DNA of 64,000 bases from Dendrolimus kikuchii (lineage: Eukaryota > Arthropoda > Insecta > Lepidoptera > Lasiocampidae). Shown here in pieces: positions 24,744 through 34,863 of this stretch. The notes below the pieces were generated by a model that was not told where the DNA came from, searched no databases, and was given only the letters and a program-made list of their open reading frames with translations. The stretch's first letter is position 1. Each line of letters opens with the position of its first letter. The stretch is taken from assembly GCA_019925095.2 (NCBI GenBank), contig JAHHIN020000030.1:4013001-4077000 (forward strand), written 5' to 3'. A program made the translations under genes and the position numbers.

Positions 24744-24924
24744 TGATGTGATTTTAAAGTTTTAAAGTAATTAAAACTCAATATATTTTAACGGAGCACT
24801 GTATTTGTATTCGTAGGTTTTGAGAATTGACAGCAGAGTGAATGTTCATTAGTGCTGTGACAATATGCAACTACATGACTAAAAAATAGTGATGTGACAG
24901 TTCTTTAAATTTACTATTTTAACA
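24744..24924 (-). repeat. Copia 5' LTR (181 bp)
   Basis: On the minus strand it runs from TGTTAAAATAG to ATCACATCA, ending exactly at the primer-binding site. There is no partner copy in the window to check the limits, so they rest on the TG...CA ends and the neighbouring sites. Confidence 0.65.
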
Positions 24925-25955
24925 CAGTGGACTGTTGGACTGTAGAGGGTTGGTCGCTGGTTCGGGTAACTGAGTTTCCGAAATGAAACAACCGAAAAAC
25001 GATGCTACGGGAGGCTTCAACTTCGTTGGCGTCGGCGGGAGGGAGCTTCTTCTTACGAACTACGAACTAAACGTACTATCACGAACTACTACGAACTACA
25101 AAACGAACTACAAAATGCGCCTTGAAGGCGTCTCATATTTATAGAAGCCGCCGACCCCTCGCTTCGTCGTAACACCCCCTTTACTTTATTTCCTTAATTT
25201 TACATATATTAAGCCTTATTTTAACTTATCACTATCATACATTTTGGTACACCCTAGATCCTAGCCTATCCTGAGGGTCCTTACACAGTTATGACCCATG
25301 GTTTTTGTTAGCGGGACGTCGTTATGGGCATTTTCCTCGCCCCCCGCTTCATTAGTATAAATATAAAGCGCTGAGCGCTCTTACCGTTACCTCATTACAA
25401 AAACATGCGCTGTCGAGCGCGGACCTCTGCCTGCACTATCATTATGGCCTACTCGCTTTCGGTGTAGGCAGTAGTGCAGGCATACCTCACGGATCCCGGG
25501 CTCCGGTTGCGTTCTGCAGTCCCGTAGCCCGGTTTCCGCTACCCTTTTGGGTCCCGGGTTCCAGGCTGCGTTCTGCACGCCTGTAACCCGGTTCCCTTTT
25601 CATGTTGAGTCCCGGGCTCCAGGCGGCGTTCTGCACGCCCGTAGCCCGGTCTCATTTACCAGGATCTAATAGGGGTCCTACTTTCAATAAAAGGCAAAAC
25701 GCTATAACATTTATTTCCTAGTGAGTTAAGGCTTATTACATTTTATACATTTAATTCTTATAATTTATTTATTTAATTTCAAATTAATAACGGTTAAAAA
25801 TAAAACTATATCTGTCTCAGTCCGACCCGTCTCTTTCCTGCGCTTAACGGTCGCGTCTACATGATCTATGAGGCTTAGCAAATTATACCTATGTTCTTAT
25901 CGCCTGTTTAGACGGGTCGGTGAGTTTCATACATTAGTGTTCGTCGTCGTCAACA
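24925..25955 (-). repeat. Solo LTR, family LTR-X, interrupted by Copia
   Basis: It matches 58168-59206 in reverse orientation. It begins (minus strand) TGTTGACGACGACG at 25955 and is missing its last 11 bp because Copia begins at 24924. It carries the same GC-rich internal tandem units (about 25490-25640), a TATA-like TTATATTTATAC near 25365 (minus-strand sense) and AATAAAG near 25190. No coding sequence adjoins it, so it is a solo LTR. Its start abuts an exon of the zinc-finger gene. Confidence 0.8.
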
Positions 25956-25956
25956 G

Positions 25957-26106
25957 ATTATAAGTGTGTCATCGAACACTTAGACCCCTTGGATTATACA
26001 CCATTTGTGAGAAATACTGTGCAAGAAATTAAAAAAAAAAATGAAGAAGAAAGTGAAGAGGACAATGAAGAAGGGACAGTCATTAACATCAAAAAAGAGG
26101 AAGAAG
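25957..26106 (+). CDS. Zinc-finger gene, visible exon A
   Basis: The frame reads DYKCVIEHLD, then DYTPFVRNTVQEI, followed by a lysine and glutamate-rich acidic run, and has no stop. It ends at a GC-type splice donor, G|GCAAGT at 26107-26112, which fits the known GC-AG donor consensus. It leaves one base of a codon that the next exon completes. The left edge is set by the AG at 25955-25956, whose A is the last base of the LTR-X insertion, so the original exon may have extended further left and been cut. Earlier exons and the true start codon were not found. The role is inferred from exon C: a nuclear DNA-binding protein. Confidence 0.55.
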
Positions 26107-26519
26107 GCAAGTTGCTAGTATAGTAGACTAATATGGTTTTACATGGTTTTAATTGTTTACATTTGGATCTATATACTTATTGATTTTCTGGGATGTAAAG
26201 TATCCTATGTTCATCTGTGGTCCTTGAAGCACATGTATAAGCATCAACATATGTATATGTATTTTTGTAAGATTTGTAGCTCTGCTGTACTCTCCTTCAT
26301 TTATACACTTACAGGCACAATTAATTGTCCCCCTTTGAAGGGTTTTTTTGTTGCCATCAAATTAATAATACTTACCACACTCTGTACAATTGCTTAAGTG
26401 GGTGTTTTAACAATAAATTAAACAATCTATTGTTCGTTTTGAAAGAAGATTTGACTCTGAGTTAATTTTTGTTAATTTTGTTATAATTTGACATTTTTAC
26501 AGGTTATTTTGAATAAATG

Positions 26520-26985
26520 GCATCACATCAGAGGTAGCTTCGGTGAACCTGCAGCCCACCTCTCTACACCCCTTAGCCACTCACACCCATGTTGCCCCTG
26601 TCTTATATGGCATTTTTTTGGGACCCATGCAGGGAGTGGCGAGTCACCGTCTGCTCATTTTTTCCATGTTCCCCGAATATTGCGACGGGCAGACGCCATA
26701 GTCCTCATATCCCCAGACCCCTAGTACCACTAGCAGTTCACCCCAATAGCCCGGACTTTGTTTTCTCATTTCTCACAATAGTCCTACACTGGCCGGGGCT
26801 TGTCCTTGGTTGCATTATTATATGGTGTAGACAGGGATAATCGCCGGTCAGTGTCATGCCACATTTACATTAAATTTGTCTAGGGGCCTCCACATGTTGA
26901 CCTTCCCATGGCACCAGGCAAGCCGTCCAAAAGTCTGGGGCATTTTTATGGCTCATGGTCTTCAAAGACATATAATAATAATAAT
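26520..26985 (+). repeat. Unclassified interspersed repeat with ATAATA tail
   Basis: A moderately GC-rich block in AT-rich surroundings that ends in a short ATAATAATAATAAT run, like the microsatellite tails of many non-LTR elements. No coding motif is seen and the family is not identified. Confidence 0.3.
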
Positions 26986-27479
26986 TTGTTTATTTCACAC
27001 ATAAAGATCCATAATTACAACACATTTTTACAGACTGTTATTACCTATTAAATTAAATTAAAACCTTAAAAATAAAAACTATTGTGTTTAAACATTATCG
27101 ATAGCATTTCATGACACTATATCACAATAATGCCACTTGATGCAGCTAGAGTAGCCAAGACTGGTTGTTTATGATATTGGTTTTAGCCAGCGTCCAAACG
27201 GTTCTATGCTTGTTTATCCATGAACCATGGTCATCAATGCCATATGACTTCACTAAGAGAGTGAAATTTCAGAAAGAAACAACCAAAAACAATGTTTTGA
27301 ATTTCTAAGAAATCACCATCACGAGTTTTTGGGGGTAATAACTGCCTTTTGGTGACAGGATGTCAAAATAATGAGAAAAACCATCACAGGAAGATTAGAA
27401 GTGAGAAATTTAAGGATGTATCAATGTGCTTGTGTTCTAAAAAATCTACAGCTCTTTAGAAAGCAAAACTTCAGTTTTT

Positions 27480-27640
27480 CTGAAAACATAGATTTGGCCT
27501 TTGTAGCACTAGAAGACAGTTCTTATTTTTGATGAGTCCAAAATTGCTCTCGGATGTCTTGATGGACATTGCCATATATATATATGCTGTGGTGAACCAT
27601 TTCATGTATTTAGTGTCTTAAAACAGTATGTTTTCAAAGG
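27480..27640 (+). pseudogene. Possible Tc1/mariner transposase remnant
   Basis: One frame near 27512 reads VLIFDESKIALG, then a DGH and a CGEPF segment. This resembles the second catalytic block of Tc1-like transposases (DES followed by a GxDG and a GE motif). Stops and shifts surround it, the terminal repeats are not found, and the match is from memory, so the call is tentative. Confidence 0.3.
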
Positions 27641-28530
27641 GACTCATTATTCCTACAGAGCATGAACCTTCTAAGATGGAACCACCACAAATTGGTTGCC
27701 GAACTGTCACACACGATTAATTGGGAAGCACCACAAATTTGTGGTCAAATACAGATAATTGAAACAAACGTTGAACTGATGCTTTCTCCCTCTACATAGA
27801 ATTTGTATTAGAATAAAAGAGGTGATATAATTCTCTTTGTTTTGGCGCGGCAATTTCAGATGCCAGCTTTTGGAAAAAACTAATATTTTTGATCCCCATT
27901 TGAGGGTTAAGACTTACGAGACCCATACTGAATTGTATTGAATAGAATGAAACTCATCACTCCCCAATACATGTAAGGTGTCCTAGAAACACATTACATG
28001 CCATTTACGTTATTTATTGATTATTCTTTACAGTAACATTAATAACATTCAATACAATAATAAAAACAAGGAGTTAGAGTTTAATTTTCATTTAATCTGC
28101 ATAATGTTAGGTTGGCGGTTAATTATGCCCGTAAGTGTAAATTATCTTGCTCGTTTCGACTTAGAAAAATTGAGTTTTTTTTCATCATCCATTACTTTTG
28201 TGATTTTCCCAAAGGCATCTTATAAAAAGCACATTATCAAAAATATGCAATTGCTTTATTAAAGCCTCCTTACAGTTTCTTACTTACATTATCGTTTAAT
28301 GTTTATGCAAATTTCAAATGTAGTTTGTAAAATCCTGTTTGAGTGTAACTCGCAGTCCCTATGTACACCGATCCTCATTTCACCCAAAGGTTAAGAGTAT
28401 TTTGATTATGTGCTAATTTTCGATATGTCACTTGGTTCCATAATATCTTTTCTGGAATAAGAAAATGGGATATGCAAATAAAGCTGCAATTATTACCATA
28501 GTTAACATGAAAAAACATGTTCTCTGATAG

Positions 28531-28656
28531 AGTCAAGTCAGGAAGACAATCTTGAAAATGCTGATGTTGAGTCAGACACACATTCGGAGTATAATACACT
28601 TCTGAAGCCGAAACTGGAAAGAGAAGTTCAAATTGTTTTGGAGAGGATTGATACAG
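28531..28656 (+). CDS. Zinc-finger gene, visible exon B
   Basis: A 126-base block bounded by acceptor TCTGATAG (ending 28530) and donor ACAG|GTAACA (28657). Translation is open and acidic: SSQEDNLENADVESD, then a basic-acidic helix-like KLEREVQIVLERID. It begins with two bases that complete the codon left open by exon A and ends with one base that exon C completes to GAC (D). Three exons with consistent phases are good evidence for a real gene although each one is short. No domain is recognised in this linker segment. Confidence 0.65.
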
Positions 28657-28819
28657 GTAACAGTTTCTTGTTTCATTCTCATTATCACCATTATCTGATC
28701 CTCCTCATCCATCCTTTAAAAAGATCTATTTGTCCAACTCCATTAAGATCCAAGTATTGGCTATCTTTCATTTTAAAATTATGGCATGTACTTCATAACA
28801 TATAAAATTATTTTACTTT

Positions 28820-28985
28820 ACATACATACGTAACTTCACGCCAGTTCCCTTGCGGGGTATGCACGAACAACAGAGCGTCATTTAGGCTTATTTTTAGACA
28901 CCTCACTTGCTTCTTTGACTTTCATAGCTCTTGTCATGCACGCTCGTCTGTTCTTAAGGCTCCTGACACTATTTTACTTTAGCCC
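28820..28985. repeat. Fragment of an interspersed repeat
   Basis: ACATACATACG followed by a TCACGCCAGTTCCCTTGCGG-like segment resembles a repeat end that is common in moth and butterfly genomes. This is recognition from memory, with limits estimated. Confidence 0.3.
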
Positions 28986-29295
28986 TTTTTAAAGCTACCA
29001 ATGTATAATCGTAGATATTCTTCACCAAGATATGCATCTCTGAATTTCAACATACCACAGCGATACCCTCTTTCCTCTTGCTCTTTTCCCTTTTGCTACC
29101 CCTATTTCCAGAACTAACTATAAACAAAATGAATATTTGTGTCCTTGTACAAATACCTATGACAATTTTTTTAAATTCTTCTAAACAAATATTTAAGTCA
29201 TCAGTTGTTAGTAAAACTATGAGCATAATTTTACTAACAACTGATGCTTCATAAGGAAGACGATGTTTACATATAGGCTTAATCATTCATTTGCA

Positions 29296-29610
29296 GTCAT
29301 GGTAACGTAATGGCTAGCGCACGCGTCCCAAAATCAAAGGGTGCGGGGTCGAATCCTGGCCGGAACACATGCACCACTTAGGCAGTGTTCTGACCTATGT
29401 GCATAATGTTACAATTACATGCTATAACAACCATGAAGGAAAACATCGTGATGAAACCTGCACATTGAGATAACAGATGTGTCAAACCCGCCAAACCGCC
29501 TTGGACGATTGGACAAGCGTGGCGGGTATACTGTCTATTCCCAGGTAGTGGGACACCGGAACTCAGCGGTGGGACGTTTATGGGCTGTTATTATTACTAT
29601 TAATTTGTCG
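29296..29610 (+). repeat. tRNA-derived SINE
   Basis: The head has pol III box A-like TGGCTAGCGCACG (29311) and box B GGTCGAATCC (29347-29356). The body contains GATGAAACCTGCAC and CAAGCGTGGCGGGTATAC, resembling the conserved body of lepidopteran SINEs, and it ends in a TTATTATTACTATTA run. The anticodon and acceptor stems do not fold as a functional tRNA. It lies in the second visible intron of the zinc-finger gene, in the gene's sense direction. Confidence 0.65.
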
Positions 29611-30089
29611 TGTTCCCCTCAGAAGTGTCACAGTATTATGATAGATTGTGAAGGGAGTGCCCTGTATAGGGTGGAGCGAGTCGGACTGCTCCTCCGTCTG
29701 AAAAGAAGATCTTCCTTTCATCCTATTCTTTTCATCTATTACTGTTGGACATTTTGTATATATACTTTGTACGTTTCGGCGTTCCTTTGCGACGTCAAAT
29801 ATTGTACAGCGCCATCTATTCGCTTGTAAGTGTTCCACTACAATTGGATAATTAATTTTGGGGTATTTAACTTACTTTTTATACTTCTGATCTTTTCTAG
29901 ATCATAACTATCCATTTTTGGTTTATATATATTATTCTGTACTTTTGGCCTCTAAATTTATGAAAATACTGTAGGATACCTTTTAATTAAAAATAAACAT
30001 TATTTCATTTCAAGATATTCTAAATTTTGGATGCAAAAAACTTTAAAAGCAAACTCTGTATTTACTGAATGAATGTTCAGGTCGTAAGC

Positions 30090-30230
30090 GAGAGATATTT
30101 CTAAATACTTTTTAGGGCTTTTTAATAAAAACAACAACTGTGCGTAATACTTTCTATTGCGAGAATGAATGTACATGATTTTTGTATCTACCTACTTGTT
30201 ATAACCTTTTTTTGGTTTACATACATAACA
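30090..30230 (-). repeat. Gypsy 3' LTR (141 bp)
   Basis: On the minus strand it starts TGTTATGTATGTAAACC and ends AAATATCTCTC. Directly before it on that strand is GTGGTGAGG, a fitting polypurine tract. Confidence 0.88.
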
Positions 30231-30307
30231 CCTCACCACTTAATTTAGACTTAACAACTAATAAACTAAAACTAAACTCACTTAAACTAAAATTATAAAT
30301 ATCTAAA

Positions 30308-33300
30308 TCAATCAATTTGAAACCGAACTACAGGTTTCCGATTGCGGTTGGCATGACTCACTGGCTGGGATGAAGGCTCTTGTATTACGGCATCTGGTTC
30401 CGTGGGTTCAATTTCTCCCTTATTGTTACTCTCCCCTTGACTCATATCCGTCTCTACTCCATCCGCTGGCCCCTGCTCTTGCGGGGCTCCATCCTCACGC
30501 CCAACCACTTTCGCCTGTATTATATCATCCTCTGAAATGGTACTCCCAGAACCGACCGCTCCCGACAGTCTAGATCTACGCCTTAAGTGGTCTATATGTT
30601 TTTTTATAGGTCGACCGTTACTGTCCTCCACGAGATACTCCCGTGCACCTACTTTTGTTTCAATTACCCCCTTTGACCATTTATCACCGCTAGCATAATT
30701 TCTCATCCAAACCGTATCACCTTCATTTAATTCACGCAATACTCCGCCGGAATACTCGATCTGCTTTTGCTGTGACGCACGCACCCTATCCTCGAGTGAC
30801 CGTTCACTACGTAACAGATCCAAACGAGACCGAAGCGTACGTCTCTGCAAAAGCATTGCCGGTGTCTCTCCCGTTGTACTCTGCGGGGTGTTTCTATATG
30901 CCAGCAGAAAAGTTTGCAAGGCCGTATCTAAATCTTTGTTTTCCCTATACGCTTTTTTTATCGCTGATTTACACAATTTTACCGCATTTTCTGCCGCACC
31001 GTTTGATGCTGGATGATAAGTTGGTGAAAGATATTGAGAAATGCCATTCCGTTTTAAAAAGTCTCTAAACTCAGCACTAGTAAATGGGGGACCTTGGTCA
31101 GACACTATCTCAATGGGCAAGCCAAACCTAGCAAAACAACTTCTTAAAACTTTTATAACCTGAGATGCTGTCGTTCGTAACATTTCATACACTTCTAACC
31201 ATTTTGAAGACGTGTCAATTATTACCATAAAGGTCTTACCCCGTATGGGTCCAAGAAAGTCGATATGTAGCCTGCTCCAAGGCTGTGCGTAGAAGGGCCA
31301 GGGTTGTGGCGGAGCGCGTGGGGGAGCACTTGCCTCTGCCGCGCAAGTCTCGCAACTCTGACATATATTTTCTATATCCTTGTCCAGATTTGGCCACCAG
31401 ACATAACTGCGCGCTAAAGATTTTGTTCTAACAATCCCCATGTGGCTACTGTGTAGCTGTTTCAATATGGTATCTCTTAATGAGTACGGTATTATTATTC
31501 GATATCCCCACATTAAGCATCCGCAATCCAAATATAATTCATTGCGTCGTATGAAATACGGTTTATGATTTTCGTCTAAGCATGATGACGGCCAACCTGA
31601 TTGTACATAAAGCAATATTTTACTAAGGTCTTTGTCTTTCGAAGTTGCTATTTTTACATCCTTATGCGTAACGGGTAAAAAGTTTTCAACAAAATTTAAA
31701 TAAGTTACTTCGACTTTCGTATCAGGTTGTTTCCCTTGAGGTAAACGTGAGAGTGCGTCTGCGCAATTCTTTTTAGACGTCACATACTCGATATTGTAAT
31801 TATAGCCCGATAATAAAATCACCCAACGCTGTAATCTTGAAGCCGCCATAATCGGTATCCCTACTTTGTTTCCGAAAATATATGTCAAAGGTTTATGATC
31901 TGTACGCAGAATAAATTTACGGCCGTACAAATACTGATGGTATTTTCGAATACCAAAGACGATGGCCAGGGCTTCTGTCTATTTGCGAATATGCCCGCTC
32001 GGCGGTTGTAAGCGAGCGTGACGCGTACGCAACGGGCCGCTCCCCGTCCGGCATGATGTGAGTCAGCACGGCACCGACGCCGACGCCGCTCGCGTCCGCG
32101 GTCAACACTAATGGCAGATCTAACGAGTAATGTACTAACACCTCACTTGAAACTAGTAACCGCTTAATCTTTTCAAACGCTTCTTGACATTTAACACACC
32201 ATACATACGGGACGTTCGAACGAAGTAAGTTGTACAATGGCGCGAGTATTGTGCTCACATTTTTTATAAACTTAGCATAATACATCGTCATTCCTATAAA
32301 AGCCCTTAACTCGGACACATTTGAAGGTGTTGGAGTATTATTGATAGTATTTACTTTATCGGGGCAAGTATGTACGCCGTTTTTACTAATGACATATCCT
32401 AAGTAAGTAACCGATTTTGCAAAAAATGTACATTTTTCTTTTTTTACTTTAAGTCCATAAAATTGCAACCGTTCAAAAACTTTATGTAACGTTTGTATGT
32501 GATCCTGGGTATTCGATCCTGTTATTATTATATCGTCCAAAAACACACCTACTTTGGGTAAATCAGCAAACAATTGTTCTAATCGCCGTTGAAAAATTTC
32601 CGGACTAGAGGCCAAACCATATACAAGTCTATTAAATATAAATAAACCCTTATGAGTATTTATAACAGTGTATTTTTTTGATTCATCGAGAGACAGTTGT
32701 GCATAAGCTTGTGATAGGTCAATTTTACTATAACGTTCACCCCCTTGCAAGCGGACCGGCAAGTCTTCTACACGCGGCAACGGGTAACGATCGACTTCCA
32801 ATACCTTATTTAAAGTAAGTTTATAATCGGCGCAAATTCTAATAGTACCATCTTTCTTTATCACGGGTACGATAGGCGTGGCCCAGTCAGAGTGGTCGAC
32901 AGGTGTAAGGATGCCGTCCCGCACCAGCTGGTCCAGGGCGCGCTCCACGGGCTCGCGCATCGCGTACGCCAGCGGGCGCGCGCGCATGAACACCGGCTGC
33001 GCGCCGTCGCGCACTCGGATGCTCACCACCCCGCCAGTGAATCGCCCCAGGCCCGCCTCGAAGAACACTTTACAGTATCTGGAACTGAATTCCGAAAAAT
33101 TCAACTCTCCACTTTTTATTTTATTAATAGTTACATTATCATCATAGGTTATATTAGGCAATTTGAAATTTAATTCAGCCATCCACTGTCGGCCCAATAA
33201 ATTAGTTTTGCCCTTATTTATAAGAAATAGATCTAGGATTTTACAAATATCATTATGTTTGACCAAAGGTTTTATAACACCTATTGGTTTAATTGTTTCC

Positions 33301-34414
33301 CCGGTATAGTATTTTAAAGATAAATTACAATTCTTTATTTCTAGTGTATTAAATAATTTATTATAAACTTCATAATTTATACAGGAAATTGCGCTCCCCG
33401 TATCACATTCCATTAATAATTTTCTACCTTGCACATTTAACGTTACATGGATAGGCGTGATTCAGCTATCGACAATTTATTTATAATTGTAACATTTACC
33501 TCGTCACTAGATTCGTTCTGCAAATTGTTTCCTGACCTCAAAAGCTCGTCTGAAGTAGCCGTAGCCCCTTGCCAGTGAGCGTGTTGTACTACGAGTGGAC
33601 ACATCCTCCGAAGGTGCCCGCCCTTGCTTGTTACAGACACGGCACACATAATTCACAAACTTACATCGAGTCTCGTCATGATACTTGCCGCACACCTTAC
33701 ACAGTTGATAGCGCTGAGCCCGCTCATCCGACTTCGAGGGCGATGCTGTCGCTGCGGGGCGGCAATAGCTGCGCGTACGCGTTCTGGGTGTATAGGCCGG
33801 TCGCCTATCTCCACCATGAGCGTCCCTCCGCCTTGTACTCGTTATCGCCAGGTACTCCGCAGCGTGCCCTGTCCGTGTGCGGCCCAATGGTATGCTACTG
33901 TCGACTGCGGCCGCGTTTTTCTCAGCCGCCTCCATGCTCATTGCTAAACTATAGGCTTTTGCATAATCCAACTTGTCCTCCGCAAACAGTCGTTGCCGTA
34001 TTATTTCGCTGCTAATACCACAAACAAACTGGTCTCGAATACTTTCTTCTAGCCAAGAGCCAAAGTCACAAGACTTCGTCATTTTTTTAAAACGGCAGAA
34101 TATTCAGAGATACTCTCCCCTTCCTGTTGTTTACGTTGTCGAAATTTGAAACGTTCTGCTAATATACTTGGCTTTGGTTGCAAGTGTTTTTCCATAATGG
34201 CCGTTAACTGCTCAAATTTCATACTACTTGGTTTACGCGGCGTACATAAATTTACCAACAATTCGTAGGTTTCGGCTCCCATTACTGTTATAAGTGTCGA
34301 TACATATAACTCACTTTTGATTCCATTTACAATAAAATAATGTTCCAACCGCTCCACGTATAAATTCCAGGCATCTGTTGCCACTTGAAACTCACTTATC
34401 TTTCTAATCGACAT
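30308..34414 (-). pseudogene. Gypsy gag-pol, four frame breaks
   Basis: The start is taken at ATG 34414 (MSIRKISEFQ). Gag runs to a seven-A tract at about 34083 where the frame shifts. The gag zinc knuckle (CKVCGKYHDETRC) follows, then an extra 4 bp near 33610 and another shift near 33450 before the protease (MECDTGSAI). Reverse transcriptase has VFLDDI near 32540 and RNase H begins VLTADAS. A 2-bp loss near 31980 splits RNase H from the rest. The second part holds the HHCC zinc-binding domain (CQSCETC), integrase with HIDFLGP, IVSDQGPPF and SNGAAENA, and a C-terminal tail without a recognisable chromodomain. All catalytic motifs remain, but the frame breaks stop full-length synthesis. One break is in a homopolymer and could be an assembly error; the 4-bp and 2-bp changes are less easily explained that way. 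Confidence 0.9.
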
Positions 34415-34487
34415 CTTGTTAAAATTATAGTTATTTAACGTCACAACAATATAAACTTGATTTAGTGCACTATTTAGGGTCCGTTTT

Positions 34488-34502
34488 CGATCCTAGTCGC
34501 CA
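34488..34502 (-). promoter_or_regulatory. Gypsy primer-binding site
   Basis: TGGCGACTAGGATCG on the minus strand, two bases inside the 5' LTR. It has the TGG start expected for pairing with a tRNA 3' CCA end; the TGGCGAC opening is common in insect Gypsy elements. Confidence 0.7.
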
Positions 34503-34504
34503 CT

Positions 34505-34645
34505 GAGAGATATTTCTAAATACTTTTTAGGGCTTTTTAATAAAAACAACAACTGTGCGTAATACTTTCTATTGCGAGAATGAATGTACATGATTTTTGT
34601 ATCTACTTACTTGTTATAACCTTTTTTTGGTTTACATACATAACA
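34505..34645 (-). repeat. Gypsy 5' LTR (141 bp)
   Basis: It matches 30090-30230 with a single C/T difference (near 34606 versus 30191). Confidence 0.88.
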
Positions 34646-34863
34646 GACGTTTTAAAGCCTGAGCCACAAATAAATTCTGAAGAATCAATTTATAGAATAG
34701 ATTTAATCATCTAAAATAAATTTAATGCTTTGTGGTGTGACACAGGGCGGGGAAGACTTACGCCAGAATAGAGGAGTATGAAAGGAAAAGGCATGTTGTG
34801 CCGATCCCAATGATTTCGAAAATGAAATGAAATTCAGTTAGTCACATTTATCTTTGCTTTCAG

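Larger units (their letters stand above)
21166..24924 (-). mobile_element. Copia LTR retrotransposon, 3' LTR missing
   Basis: It comprises a 5' LTR (24744-24924), a primer-binding site directly inside it, and the broken gag-pol. The LTR abuts the LTR-X repeat 11 bp short of that repeat's normal end, which shows that Copia jumped into LTR-X. Confidence 0.85.
26113..28530 (+). other. First visible intron of the zinc-finger gene
   Basis: Between the GC donor at 26107 and the acceptor TGATAG ending at 28530. It contains repeats (26520-26985 and a possible transposase remnant at 27480-27640). No additional exon with matching phase was recognised. Confidence 0.5.
30090..34645 (-). mobile_element. 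Gypsy-type LTR retrotransposon, antisense inside the zinc-finger gene intron
   Basis: Two 141-bp LTRs (30090-30230 and 34505-34645) differ at one position by eye, pointing to a recent insertion. They enclose gag, protease, RT, RNase H and integrase in the Gypsy order. Flanking five-base words (TAAGC left, GACGT right) do not match, so no target duplication is evident. It lies between exon B and exon C of the plus-strand gene and in the opposite direction. Confidence 0.9.

Noticed and set aside
26143..26397. 84-codon frame after exon A
   Set aside because: No domain, lies in the predicted intron and is out of phase with the exon chain.
29296..29370. tRNA gene
   Set aside because: Pol III boxes are present, but the stems do not pair as a tRNA and the sequence continues into a SINE body.
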